A stretch of 64,000 bases of DNA from Kuafuiihalomonas sp050331295 (GTDB taxonomy: Bacteria; Myxococcota; Kuafuiibacteriia; Kuafuiibacteriales; Kuafuiibacteriaceae): NCBI GenBank assembly GCA_050331295.1, contig JBHJGZ010000002.1, forward strand, positions 186,001 to 250,000. The letters run 5' to 3'. Under the pieces are notes generated by a model. The model was not told the DNA's origin and searched no databases. It worked only from the letters and a program-made list of their open reading frames with translations. Shown here in pieces: positions 8,886-17,544 of this stretch. The translations under genes were made by a program, and so were the position numbers. Each line of letters starts with the position of its first letter. Position 1 is the first letter of the stretch.

Positions 8886-9140
8886 TCAGGGTTGTTTGAG
8901 GACGGTGACCAGGACCACCAGTCCAAACAGAACGATGCAGCCCAGACCCACCAGCAGGGTCATCCGGTCGACCCGGGTCGCCCGCATCAATCGGTCCCGG
9001 TCCTCTTTCCGCGCATCGGACAGGGATTCGTCGGTCCCCACGCTTTGGGCCAAGGTGCGCGCGGCAACGTAATCGCCGCGTTTGAACGCATCCTCTGCCG
9101 GCGTCAACGCGTCGTGAAGCCCAGCGCTGCGTTTGGCCAC
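8886..9140 (-). CDS. Small single-pass membrane protein
   Basis: 84-residue protein that I do not recognise. Residues 1-57 are hydrophilic and helical (DALTPAEDAFKRGDYVAART resembles one half of a TPR hairpin), followed by one strongly hydrophobic segment, MTLLVGLGCIVLFGLVVLV, and a four-residue tail ending KQP. This predicts a tail-anchored or C-in membrane protein. It lies 59 bases upstream of prkA on the same strand, so the two are probably co-transcribed. It may recruit the PrkA kinase to the membrane, but that is inference. It diverges from mraZ. Confidence 0.6.
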   Translation of the reverse strand: MAKRSAGLHDALTPAEDAFKRGDYVAARTLAQSVGTDESLSDARKEDRDRLMRATRVDRMTLLVGLGCIVLFGLVVLVTVLKQP

Positions 9141-9261
9141 GACGACCGCCTAGCAGCACCTTCCGTGAAGAGCTAGCCATCCAGACAACTGAACGCATGT
9201 TGCCGTCGGCGCCAGATGCCTGCGCTCCGAGCGCCGTTCCATACCTGGGCTTCCGTGCAGG

Positions 9262-9290
9262 TTGACGGGCCCGCGGCTGGACCCTAGCGT
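9262..9290 (+). promoter_or_regulatory. Candidate sigma70-type promoter of the dcw cluster
   Basis: TTGACG (9262-9267), a 17-base spacer and TAGCGT (9285-9290). The -35 box matches five of six consensus bases, the -10 only three. The predicted transcription start, about 9297, falls within the GTGG repeat array. This is the only TTGAC-like box with correct spacing in the 218-base gap before mraZ. Confidence 0.4.
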
Positions 9291-9343
9291 GGCGATGAGT
9301 GGCGAAAAGTGGATCATAGTGGATGAATCGGGGCATCTAGTGG
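9288..9343 (+). repeat. 10-bp-phased GTGG array (probable MraZ operator)
   Basis: The element (A/C)GTGG occurs at 9288, 9298 and 9308 and again at 9318 with exact 10-base spacing. A weaker TCGGG follows in phase at 9328 and a further AGTGG lies one base out of phase at 9339. MraZ from E. coli and mollicutes is known to bind tandem TGGG/AGTGG-type repeats with about 10-base spacing ahead of its own gene. The position, 16-70 bases before the mraZ start and overlapping the predicted transcription start, fits autorepression. Confidence 0.6.
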
Positions 9344-9358
9344 TGGAGGGAGGCATCA

Positions 9359-9802
9359 GTGTTTCGCGGACGGTTCGAGCACACGGTGGACGGGAAGGGG
9401 CGCATTGCGCTCCCGGCCGCAGTCCGTCGTGCCCTGTCCGAGGACGAAACGCTGGTGATCACCACCCATGTGTCGGCGCCGTGTTTGGTCGCTCACCCTT
9501 TGCGCGACTGGGCGGAATTCGAAAGCCGGCTTGCACAACGACCTCAGTTCGATCCTGGTGTGATGATGCTTCGTCGGCTTTACGTGGGAAGCGCCATGGA
9601 CTGTCCCATCGACCGGCAAGGACGGGTGCTCCTCCCGGCGGTGCTTCGCGACTACGCTGGCATCCAGCGAGAGGCGTACTGGGTGGGGGCGATCCGAAGC
9701 CTCGAGCTGTGGAACCCGGAAAACTGGGCCCAGCACGTGGAAGCCGCTCGACAATCCATCTCCACCGACCTGCTTCAGAAACTGAGCGAGTTGGGGATCT
9801 GA
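9359..9802 (+). CDS. mraZ: Transcriptional regulator MraZ
   Basis: 147-residue MraZ, the DNA-binding regulator that heads most dcw clusters and controls its own operon. Two AbrB/SpoVT-like swapped-hairpin halves are visible: FRGRFEHTVDGKGRIALPAA at residues 2-21 and the second DCPIDRQGRVLLPAVLRDY near residue 80. The start is a GTG preceded by a strong ribosome site, GGAGGGAGG, ending five bases before it. The stop overlaps the rsmH ATG by one base. The GTGG array just upstream is the likely operator. Confidence 0.94.
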   Translation: MFRGRFEHTVDGKGRIALPAAVRRALSEDETLVITTHVSAPCLVAHPLRDWAEFESRLAQRPQFDPGVMMLRRLYVGSAMDCPIDRQGRVLLPAVLRDYAGIQREAYWVGAIRSLELWNPENWAQHVEAARQSISTDLLQKLSELGI

Positions 9803-10755
9803 TGGAGGTGCACACCACGGTGCTCGAGGCGGAAGCGGTGCGCGGGCTCGCGCCGCGTCCAGATGGGCGTTATGCCGACGTCACGTGTGGCCTTGGAGGT
9901 CACTCCGAAGCGCTCCTGGAAGCCTCTGCCCCAGGAGGGCTGGTGCTTTCCATCGACCGTGATCCCGAGGCGCTCGAGCATGCCGCACGGAGACTGGAGC
10001 GCTTCGGCCCTCGGTCTCGTCGGGTCGAAGGCAGCTTTTCCGACCTCGCCCGCTGGTGTGACACCCTTTCACTGACGCCGTTGGACGGCATTTTGGCGGA
10101 TCTCGGGGTGTCGTCCCTTCAACTGGACGACCCGGGCCGGGGATTCAGTTTTCGGGCTGCGGGTCCCCTGGACATGCGGATGGGGCCTTCGGTGGAACGC
10201 ACCGCAGAGGCCCTTTTGAACGAACTGGACGTCGAATCCTTGGCCGACATCCTGGCTCGCTTCGGCGAGGTGAAGCGGCCCCGCAGCCTGGCGCAGGCCA
10301 TTCTGCGGGCGAGGGACGAGGGCGGACTGGCCACGACCGAAGATCTGGCCCGGGTGGTGGAACGCGCTTCGAGACCCCGCCGCGGTCCGAAGGGAGCCGG
10401 GATCCATCCGGCGACCCTCGCGTTTCAGGCGCTCCGGATCGCCGTCAATCGAGAGTTGGAACAGCTGCACGCGCTCTTGGATGCGGCCGAACAAGTCCTC
10501 GGTCCGGGAGGGCGACTGGCAGTCATCAGTTTCCACAGCTTGGAAGACCGGATGGTGAAGTCTCGATTCCGAGGTCCGGAGCTCGACCCGGCGCTCCGGC
10601 ATCTCCCCGTGTCGCAGTCGCCAGGCCCGTGGCGTGCGGTCGGTGGCCTGGTCACGCCGAGCGAAGCGGAGATTTCGAGCAACCCTCGGGCCCGCAGCGC
10701 CAAGCTTCGAATCGGCGAGATCCGCGGCGGGGAAGAGCCAGAGGGCGACCGATGA
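9802..10755 (+). CDS. rsmH: 16S rRNA (cytosine1402-N4)-methyltransferase
   Basis: 317-residue RsmH (MraW), which uses S-adenosylmethionine to methylate N4 of C1402 in 16S rRNA. The SAM-binding motif is DVTCGLGGHSEALL near residue 26, followed by SIDRDPEALEHA. The family signature GILADLGVSSLQLDDPGRG is near residue 95, and HPATLAFQALRIAVNREL, FHSLEDR close the fold. The frame is open about 180 codons further upstream, but that extension runs through mraZ; the ATG at 9802, overlapping the mraZ stop (TGATG), is the right start. Confidence 0.96.
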   Translation: MEVHTTVLEAEAVRGLAPRPDGRYADVTCGLGGHSEALLEASAPGGLVLSIDRDPEALEHAARRLERFGPRSRRVEGSFSDLARWCDTLSLTPLDGILADLGVSSLQLDDPGRGFSFRAAGPLDMRMGPSVERTAEALLNELDVESLADILARFGEVKRPRSLAQAILRARDEGGLATTEDLARVVERASRPRRGPKGAGIHPATLAFQALRIAVNRELEQLHALLDAAEQVLGPGGRLAVISFHSLEDRMVKSRFRGPELDPALRHLPVSQSPGPWRAVGGLVTPSEAEISSNPRARSAKLRIGEIRGGEEPEGDR

Positions 10756-11042
10756 AGACCGACGTCTTGTGGCTCTCGGTGGGGATCGCAGCACCGGTGG
10801 TGGCGGCTGCGCTGCTCCTGGTTTGGACCCGGGTCGTCACGGTTCAGCTCGGATATGAGCTCTCGCGGGCTCTTCAGGAGCACCAGGCTTTGAGTCGCGA
10901 AAACGCGGCCCTGGAACTGGAACGAACCACCCTCAGTACTCCGGAACGGCTGAGAAGACTGGGGACCCGGATGGGCCTCGGCCCGCCGCGCCGCACCGTC
11001 CGCGTCGACGACCCGCCGCGTGAAAGGGATGGGCCGAGATGA
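10752..11042 (+). CDS. ftsL: FtsL-like divisome protein
   Basis: 96-residue bitopic membrane protein at the ftsL position, between rsmH and ftsI. It has a short cytoplasmic start (MKTDV), one membrane helix (residues 5-27, rich in Ala/Val/Leu), then a coiled coil with heptad leucines (ELSRALQEHQALSRENAALE) and a C-terminal TPERLRRLGTRMGL segment typical of FtsL. FtsL joins FtsB and FtsQ to activate FtsWI. Sequence identity in this family is always low, so the call rests on topology, size and context. ATGA overlaps join it to both neighbours. Confidence 0.87.
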   Translation: MKTDVLWLSVGIAAPVVAAALLLVWTRVVTVQLGYELSRALQEHQALSRENAALELERTTLSTPERLRRLGTRMGLGPPRRTVRVDDPPRERDGPR

Positions 11043-13285
11043 TGCGGCGAACGAACAATGCGCCCGAAACCTTGGCCATGCGGCTCGGCTCGGCGGACGC
11101 CGTTCGGGCAGCGCGGGCTCGACGCAAGGGCCCCATCACCGCCCGAAAGACCAAGGCCCAGCCGGCCAGCCCGAAGCCGAAGAAGCGAAAGGCCAAGGTG
11201 GCGTCACCGAGGAAGAAGGCCCCCGCGAAGGCTCGAACCGGCAAGACGCGTCGTGCGGCCCCTGCGACGGACCGTTCGGTCCGGATGGATGCGGCTGCGG
11301 TCCGGGCTCGGCAGCGCTGGGTCATCGGCGGCCTCATGGTGGTGGGATTGGTGTTGGTCGGCCGCGCGTTTCAGCTTCAGCTGGTCGACGGCGAAACCTA
11401 CGCATCTGCCGCCGTACGGCAAGCCACCACCGCGGTCGAGATCAAGGGCCGACGGGGCCTCATCTATGACCGGCAGCAGACGCTCTTGGCCACCACCGTG
11501 GAGGTGGATTCGGTATTCGCCGAGCCTCGCCGGATCGAATCACCGGCATCGATCGCGGCGGAGCTCGCCCCCATCCTTCGACGACCCGCCAAGCAGCTCC
11601 AGGCGAAGCTCCGCTCGAACGCCGCGTTCACCTATCTGGCTCGAAGGGTCGAGCCTCAGGTGGGCTCGGCGGTGCGCCAGCTGAATCTGGCTGGGGTCGG
11701 AACCCACCGAGAGAACCGACGGTTTTATCCCCATACGCATCTCGCAGCCCACGTACTGGGGTTCGTCAACATCGACGGGGAAGGTCGAGCGGGTGTCGAG
11801 CGGGTGTTCGACGATCGGCTGGGAGGCGGTTCGGCGTCTGTGGCGTCCATGCGGGATGCGCTCGGGCAAAAGGTCATGGTGGGCGGCTTGACTCCGCCGG
11901 AGGAGCTGGCTGGCCGCCCCCTCACCCTGACGCTGGACCGAAGGGTTCAGCACGCCTCGGAGCAGGCCTTGCGTGAAGCCCTTCGGACATCCGGCGGTCG
12001 AGCCGGTGCGGTGGTGGTTCTGGATGCTCGGACGTCCGACGTCCTGGCCCTGGCCTCCGCTCCGACCTTCAACCCGAACAATCTCGACGGGTCGGGTCCC
12101 ACCCATCATCTCAACCGCGCGGTGTCCGCGGTGTACGAGCCGGGGTCGACGGCCAAGGTATTGACCCTCGCATCGGCGCTCCAGGAATCCGTGGTGTCGG
12201 CCGACGACCGGATGGACTGCGAAGATGGTCGCTGGCAGGTCGGGCGCCGAACGATTCGGGACGCCGACCACCGCTACGGCGAGCTCAGCATCGAGGACGT
12301 GCTCGCAAAATCGTCCAACATCTGCATGGCCAAACTGGGCATGGAGCTTGGGGCCGTCCGCCTCCATCGCTGGCTGTCGGCGTTCGGTTTGGGGAAGGTC
12401 ACCGGCATCGAGCTTCCCGGCGAGGTGGATGGTCTGATGCGGCCACCGTCCGCGTGGCAGTCCATCGACCTGGCCAACGTGGCCTTCGGACAGGGCATCG
12501 CGGTCACGCCCCTCCAGCTGGCGCAAGCCATCAACGTGGTGGCCGCGGGGGGCGTGCTTCGAGCGCCCCGACTCGTGGCGGGGGCAGAACGACCTCCGGC
12601 GCGTCGCGTATTGACGCCCCAGGTGGCCGGTACACTGACCCGCATGATGGAAGCGGTCGTGCTCCGGGGAACCGGACGCAAGGCGGGTGTCGCGGGCGTT
12701 CGAGTGGCCGGAAAGACCGGCACGGCGCAGAAGTTCGACCCGCTCTCCAAGACCTACAGTCATGAGAAGTACGTGGCCAGCTTCGTGGGCTTCGCCCCCG
12801 CCGAAAGCCCTGAAATCACCGTTTTGGTCCTGATCGACGAGCCGACCACGGCCACGTACGGAGGCCAGGTAGCGGGGCCGGCGTTTGCGACCATCATGTC
12901 GGAGGCGCTGCGCACCCGAGGCCACGTGGTGGCGCCGGCGAAAAGGGCCGAGGAACCGGTTCCGGCGCCCCGTGCGGATGGCCCAGATGCCGAAATCCCG
13001 CCGCCACCTGGGCAGGACGCGCCGGTCCTCGAAGCCGCGCTTTCCGACGCGGCTTTGTCGGTCCTCGGGCTGGATGAGAACGAGGAGGGCGACCCTGAGG
13101 TCATGCCCCACCTGGGGGGTCTCGGCGTGCACGAAGTGTTAAGGCGGTGTGAGGTGGCTGATTGTGTCCCCGTGCTCCTCGGGACCGGATGGGTGCGAAA
13201 GCAACACCCGAGGCCAGGAGCGACAGTGGCCCGCGGTGCGATCTGGCGTGTGGAACTGTCAGCTGACCAGAGGACAGTCCGATGA
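11039..13285 (+). CDS. ftsI: Septal peptidoglycan transpeptidase FtsI (PBP3) with PASTA domain
   Basis: 748-residue class B penicillin-binding protein that cross-links septal peptidoglycan together with FtsW. Order: a Lys/Arg-rich cytoplasmic tail of about 90 residues, one membrane helix (94-112), the dimerisation (pedestal) domain with IKGRRGLIYDRQ, and the transpeptidase domain with STAK at 370-373 (Ser370 nucleophile), SSN at 425-427 and KTG at 559-561. A single PASTA domain follows at the C-terminus (MPHLGGLGVHEVLRRCEV), as in Spo-type and some delta-proteobacterial FtsI. The basic tail is unusually long. It overlaps ftsL and murE by four bases each. Confidence 0.96.
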   Translation: MMRRTNNAPETLAMRLGSADAVRAARARRKGPITARKTKAQPASPKPKKRKAKVASPRKKAPAKARTGKTRRAAPATDRSVRMDAAAVRARQRWVIGGLMVVGLVLVGRAFQLQLVDGETYASAAVRQATTAVEIKGRRGLIYDRQQTLLATTVEVDSVFAEPRRIESPASIAAELAPILRRPAKQLQAKLRSNAAFTYLARRVEPQVGSAVRQLNLAGVGTHRENRRFYPHTHLAAHVLGFVNIDGEGRAGVERVFDDRLGGGSASVASMRDALGQKVMVGGLTPPEELAGRPLTLTLDRRVQHASEQALREALRTSGGRAGAVVVLDARTSDVLALASAPTFNPNNLDGSGPTHHLNRAVSAVYEPGSTAKVLTLASALQESVVSADDRMDCEDGRWQVGRRTIRDADHRYGELSIEDVLAKSSNICMAKLGMELGAVRLHRWLSAFGLGKVTGIELPGEVDGLMRPPSAWQSIDLANVAFGQGIAVTPLQLAQAINVVAAGGVLRAPRLVAGAERPPARRVLTPQVAGTLTRMMEAVVLRGTGRKAGVAGVRVAGKTGTAQKFDPLSKTYSHEKYVASFVGFAPAESPEITVLVLIDEPTTATYGGQVAGPAFATIMSEALRTRGHVVAPAKRAEEPVPAPRADGPDAEIPPPPGQDAPVLEAALSDAALSVLGLDENEEGDPEVMPHLGGLGVHEVLRRCEVADCVPVLLGTGWVRKQHPRPGATVARGAIWRVELSADQRTVR

Positions 13286-15081
13286 AGCTCGAAGACCTCA
13301 TCCGCGGAATCGCCATCACCGACCGGCGCGGTCATTTCGACCGAGAGATCCGCACCCTGACCCACGACTCGCGCCGGATCGGCGACGGCGACGTGTTCGT
13401 GGCCATCAACGGGACCGGCGCCGATGGTCACGAGTTCATACCGGAGGCGGTTCAGAAAGGGGCACGGGCGGTCATTGCCGAGCGATGGGAGCCAGGTTGG
13501 GATCAAGGTGGGTCCGCGAGGGTCAACGTGGTCCTGGTACCGAACCCACGCCGGGCCATGGCGCTGGCCGCGGCCAACATGTTCGGAGAGCCATCACGGG
13601 ACATGCTGGTGGCGGGTGTGACGGGAACGAATGGTAAGACAACCGTCACCCACATCCTGGAGGCCATCTTCAACAGCGCCGGCAAGAAGGCCGGCGTGAT
13701 CGGCACAGTGGGGGCTCGGTATCCGGGACGGAGCATTCCGCTGGTTCACACCACTCCGGACCCGGTGACGCTGCAAGGCATCCTCGCGAAGATGCTGGTG
13801 GCCGAGGTCTCACACGTGGCGATGGAAGTCTCCAGTCACGCCGTGGACCAGGACCGGGTGGCGGGCATCCATTTCAAGGTCTGTGGTTTTACGAATCTCA
13901 CCCAGGATCACCTGGACTATCATCGAGATCAAGAAGCATATTTTCAAGCGAAGGCAAAGCTCTTCACGGACGTCTTGCAGAAGAGTTCCGCGCGCGGTCG
14001 AATGGCAGTCATCAACACCGATGACCCCCACGGAGAGCGGCTGCTCGAGATGTGGGGCGGAAAGTCGCTATGCGTCTCCATCGACCGGACCGACGCCGAC
14101 CTCTTCGTCCGAGAGGTCGAGTACAGTCTGACCAAGACCCGAGCCGTCATCGACGCAGGCGACAAGACGTGGGACGTCGAGACCTGTCTCATCGGGGCTC
14201 ACAACCTTTCCAACGTCATGGTGGCGGTGGGCATGGCCCAAGCGATGGGATTTTCGACATCCCGAATCGCGGCAGGATTGGCTGAGCTCCAGCCGGTGCC
14301 GGGCCGGCTCGAGCCGATCGACAACGAGGACGGCAAGCGAGTCTTCGTCGACTACGCTCATACGCCCGACGCTCTTCAGCGGGTTCTATCGAGTCTCAAG
14401 TCCATGACTTCGGGTCGTTTGATCGTGGTGTTCGGATGCGGGGGCAACCGGGATACTCAAAAGAGACCCGAGATGGGTAAGGCGGTGGCCGAGCACGCGG
14501 ACCTCGCGGTGGTGACCAACGATAACCCACGTGATGAAGACCCTGACGACATCGCACGGCAGGTGGAATCTGGGCTTCTGGCCGGTGGGTGGTCCCGAAT
14601 CGGAACCGTCCTGGCGCCTCGAACCTTCGTGAAGGAACTGGACCGATTCAGGGCCATAGAGAAGGCGGTGGGGTGGATGGAGCCGGGGGACGTCTTGATC
14701 GTGGCCGGGAAAGGGCACGAGCAGATCCAGGTTCAAGCCGACGCAACTGTCCCCTTCGACGACCGAGAACAAACTCGCCGAATCCTCCAGGGACTCCCAC
14801 CGATGGAAGCTCCGCCTCCGATGCCGCCGCCGGATGTGGAAGTGGACCAGGTCGTGGACTCGGTGGATCTCGAGCCCGACATCGTGGGCGAGGTCTCGGA
14901 CGGTGATCCGGGGCGCAAGACCCTGACCTCGGACGGCGCGCTGCCCGGGCAGTCGACCGCCGACGAAGAAGACCCCGCACCGGACGGGGAGGACGAAGAT
15001 GGCCCGGGACAGCCGAGCGAGGAAGACGACGACGGGTCCGCCCGTGATCCCGAGAATCCTCGACCGAAGGAGGGTGCGTGA
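13282..15081 (+). CDS. murE: UDP-MurNAc-tripeptide synthetase (meso-DAP ligase)
   Basis: 599-residue Mur ligase that adds meso-diaminopimelate to UDP-MurNAc-L-Ala-D-Glu in the cytoplasm. The ATP-binding motif VTGTNGKTTVTHILE is at about residues 113-127, the carbamylated-lysine region lies around HLDYH, and the C-terminal specificity motif DNPRDEDP indicates diaminopimelate rather than lysine. The catalytic core ends near residue 505 (DDREQTRRIL). The remaining 90 or so residues are a Pro/Asp/Glu-rich tail not found in typical MurE proteins (about 490-510 residues). Four-base overlaps link it to ftsI and murF. Confidence 0.96.
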   Translation: MKLEDLIRGIAITDRRGHFDREIRTLTHDSRRIGDGDVFVAINGTGADGHEFIPEAVQKGARAVIAERWEPGWDQGGSARVNVVLVPNPRRAMALAAANMFGEPSRDMLVAGVTGTNGKTTVTHILEAIFNSAGKKAGVIGTVGARYPGRSIPLVHTTPDPVTLQGILAKMLVAEVSHVAMEVSSHAVDQDRVAGIHFKVCGFTNLTQDHLDYHRDQEAYFQAKAKLFTDVLQKSSARGRMAVINTDDPHGERLLEMWGGKSLCVSIDRTDADLFVREVEYSLTKTRAVIDAGDKTWDVETCLIGAHNLSNVMVAVGMAQAMGFSTSRIAAGLAELQPVPGRLEPIDNEDGKRVFVDYAHTPDALQRVLSSLKSMTSGRLIVVFGCGGNRDTQKRPEMGKAVAEHADLAVVTNDNPRDEDPDDIARQVESGLLAGGWSRIGTVLAPRTFVKELDRFRAIEKAVGWMEPGDVLIVAGKGHEQIQVQADATVPFDDREQTRRILQGLPPMEAPPPMPPPDVEVDQVVDSVDLEPDIVGEVSDGDPGRKTLTSDGALPGQSTADEEDPAPDGEDEDGPGQPSEEDDDGSARDPENPRPKEGA

Positions 15082-16454
15082 TCTGGAGAGCCACCGAATG
15101 GACGACCTCCGAGGTGGCAACCGCGGTCTCCGGCTGCTTGCACGGACCTGATCTCTCGGTGCGCGGGGTATCGACCGACAGCCGCGAATCGCACCCTGGA
15201 GCGCTTTTCGTGGCGCTGAGGGGGCCGCGTTTCGACGGACACGAGCACCTTCGGATGGCCAAGGAGAACGGTGCTTGCGCGGCTCTCGTGTGTCCGGAGC
15301 GGGTTTCGAGTCCGCCGGACCTTTCCTTCGTCCATGTGCAGGATACGTTGACGGCACTCGGAGCACTCGGTCGTGCCGCCCGCCGCCGCGGGTCGGCCAA
15401 AGTGGTGGGTCTGACCGGCAGCAACGGAAAGACGAGCACCAAGGAGCTTCTTGCGGCGCTCCTCGCTCCCTACGGGCCGGTCCTCAAGACCGAGGGGAAT
15501 CTGAACAATGCGGTCGGAGTACCGCTGACCTTGCTCGGGTTGAGACCAGAAGATCGTTTCGCGGTGGTGGAAATGGGCATGAACGCCGAAGGCGAGATCC
15601 GAAACCTCGCCCGTATCGCCGAGCCAGACGTAGCGGTTGTGTTGAACGTTGGACCGGCCCACATCGGAGAACTTGGTTCCCTGGAAGCCATCGCACGGGC
15701 CAAGGGCGAGATGTTCGAGGCCGCTCCGGAGTCGGCGGTGAGGGTGGCCAACGTGGACGATGCGAGGGTGATGGCGCAGCTCGGCGGCCGGGGGCCGGCC
15801 ATCCGATTCGGACGTGCACCGCAGGCTGACGTTCGATTGCAGACCCGCGAAGAGTTAGGGGACGGTCGAGGGCAGGATGTCTGGTTCAAGATAGGAGACA
15901 TGGAGCACCGGGTCTTTCTTCCTTGGTCGGGCGTCCACCACGCCATGAACCTGTGCGCCGCCGTCGCCAGCGTGCACGCATTGGGCCTTCGGATGCCCGA
16001 CGAGATGAGGCTCAGTCTACCTGCCGTTCAGGGGCGTGGGGTGATTCGCCGTGTCGGCGCGTGGTCGGTGGTGGACGACACGTACAACGCGAATCGTGCC
16101 TCCACCCTCGCTTCACTGGAGGCCATGGCGGAGCAGGCCCAGGGAAGACCGATGGCTTTGTTGCTGGGGTTCATGGCCGAGCTGGGAGAACACAGCGAGC
16201 GCGAGCATGAGGAGGTGGGCCGCCGGGCGGCCCAGCTGGGTGTCAATTGGCTGGCCGCCTTCGGGGCAGGTGCCGAGCCGGCGGTTGGAGCTGCCCGAGA
16301 GGAGGGCGTCGACGCCCGATTCGAGCCGTTCGATGAAGCTTCTTTGTGGTCGTGGATCGAATCCCGCCTGGACGACCAGCCTTGGTGGATCCTGGTCAAG
16401 GGCTCTCGCGCCAGCCGAATGGAGCGCTTCGTGAAGCGTTTGGGGGCCGGGTGA
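15078..16454 (+). CDS. murF: UDP-MurNAc-tripeptide:D-Ala-D-Ala ligase
   Basis: 458-residue MurF, which completes the pentapeptide precursor by adding D-Ala-D-Ala. Motifs: GVSTDSRESHPGALFVAL near residue 32, the P-loop GLTGSNGKTSTKELLAALL near 110, EMGMNAEGEI near 165 and the C-terminal DDTYNANRAS. The GTG start overlaps the murE stop and is preceded by AAGGAGGG at a good distance. The stop TGA shares one base with the mraY ATG. Length is as expected. The D-Ala-D-Ala ligase that makes its substrate is not encoded in this cluster. Confidence 0.96.
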   Translation: MIWRATEWTTSEVATAVSGCLHGPDLSVRGVSTDSRESHPGALFVALRGPRFDGHEHLRMAKENGACAALVCPERVSSPPDLSFVHVQDTLTALGALGRAARRRGSAKVVGLTGSNGKTSTKELLAALLAPYGPVLKTEGNLNNAVGVPLTLLGLRPEDRFAVVEMGMNAEGEIRNLARIAEPDVAVVLNVGPAHIGELGSLEAIARAKGEMFEAAPESAVRVANVDDARVMAQLGGRGPAIRFGRAPQADVRLQTREELGDGRGQDVWFKIGDMEHRVFLPWSGVHHAMNLCAAVASVHALGLRMPDEMRLSLPAVQGRGVIRRVGAWSVVDDTYNANRASTLASLEAMAEQAQGRPMALLLGFMAELGEHSEREHEEVGRRAAQLGVNWLAAFGAGAEPAVGAAREEGVDARFEPFDEASLWSWIESRLDDQPWWILVKGSRASRMERFVKRLGAG

Positions 16455-17542
16455 TGCTGTACTGGCTCTTGTACGAGGTGCTGAACATCAACGTGTTCCG
16501 ATACCCTTCCACCCGAATTCTGTTGGCGGCTGGGTTCTCGTTGCTGCTCTCCATCTGGCTCGGGCCGATGTTCATCCGAGGCCTGCGCCGGCTGTCGATC
16601 GGACAAGAGGTCCGGGACGACGGCCCAGCCCGGCACAAGGAGGTCAAGCAGGGGACGCCGACCATGGGTGGCACGCTCATCCTGTTCTGCGCCACCCTTC
16701 CCACCCTTCTGTGGGCCGACCTGACCAATCGCTACGTGTGGTTCGTCTTGGTCATTTTGCTGGGCTACGGCTTCGTCGGATTCGTCGACGATTTTCGAAA
16801 GGTTGCTCTGAAGAATCCTCGCGGCTTGCCGGGCAAGTACAAGATCGCGGGACAGCTGGCATTTGGCCTCGCGGCGATGAGCTTCCTGTTTTGGGCCACC
16901 ACGTATGACAGCCGGTTGTCCCTTCCGTTCATCAAGCCGAGTCTCTTCAGTCCGGATATCGGAGTTGTCGCTTACACGCTCCTGGCTCTTTTGGTTCTGC
17001 TTGGAACCTCGAATGCGGTGAACCTCACGGATGGGCTGGACGGCCTCGCCATCGTACCGGCGGTCATCAGTGGAGGCGTCTTTCTGATCTTGGCCTATGC
17101 ATCGGGTGCGGTCATCTCCGGATTCAACCTGGCGGAGTATCTGGGCATACCCAGGACCCCGGGCGCAGAAGAGCTTGCGGTCTTTTGTGCCTCGCTATGC
17201 GGAGCTGGGCTCGGCTTCCTCTGGTACAACGCGCATCCCGCCGAAGTATTCATGGGAGACGTGGGCAGTCTTTCCATCGGGGGCGCACTCGGCGCCCTTG
17301 CGGTGGTGACAAAAAACGAACTGGTCAGCGCCATCGTCCACGGCATCTTCTTGATGGAAGCCGTGTCCGTCATCCTTCAAGTCGGTACATACAAGCTGAC
17401 TCGAAAGAGGGTGTTTCGGATGGCACCCATCCATCATCACTTCGAGCTCTCGGGCTGGCCCGAACCCAAGGTGATCGTCCGTTTTTGGATCATCTCGGTG
17501 CTCTTGGCGCTGGCTGGACTCGCCACTCTGAAGCTGAGGTGA
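16454..17542 (+). CDS. mraY: Phospho-MurNAc-pentapeptide transferase
   Basis: 362-residue polytopic membrane enzyme that transfers phospho-MurNAc-pentapeptide to undecaprenyl phosphate, forming lipid I. About ten hydrophobic segments are present. Signatures: KQGTPTMGGTLIL near residue 70, the Mg-binding GFVDDFRKV near 110, NAVNLTDGLDGLA near 190, and the cytoplasmic HHHFELSGWPEPKVIVRFW near 325. The open frame begins about 36 codons earlier inside murF, but MLYWLLYEVL at 16454 is the family N-terminus and gives the TGATG overlap. Confidence 0.96.
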   Translation: MLYWLLYEVLNINVFRYPSTRILLAAGFSLLLSIWLGPMFIRGLRRLSIGQEVRDDGPARHKEVKQGTPTMGGTLILFCATLPTLLWADLTNRYVWFVLVILLGYGFVGFVDDFRKVALKNPRGLPGKYKIAGQLAFGLAAMSFLFWATTYDSRLSLPFIKPSLFSPDIGVVAYTLLALLVLLGTSNAVNLTDGLDGLAIVPAVISGGVFLILAYASGAVISGFNLAEYLGIPRTPGAEELAVFCASLCGAGLGFLWYNAHPAEVFMGDVGSLSIGGALGALAVVTKNELVSAIVHGIFLMEAVSVILQVGTYKLTRKRVFRMAPIHHHFELSGWPEPKVIVRFWIISVLLALAGLATLKLR

Positions 17543-17544
17543 CC

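Noticed and set aside
8827..9336. Upstream extension of the prkA reading frame
   Set aside because: It overlaps the 84-residue membrane-protein gene and the mraZ promoter, and shows no PrkA similarity before the GTG at 8826.
9262..9801. Upstream extension of the rsmH frame
   Set aside because: It runs through the mraZ promoter and coding region in another frame; RsmH homology starts at 9802.
11540..13132. 530-codon open frame antisense to ftsI
   Set aside because: ftsI carries all three transpeptidase motifs; the antisense frame has none.
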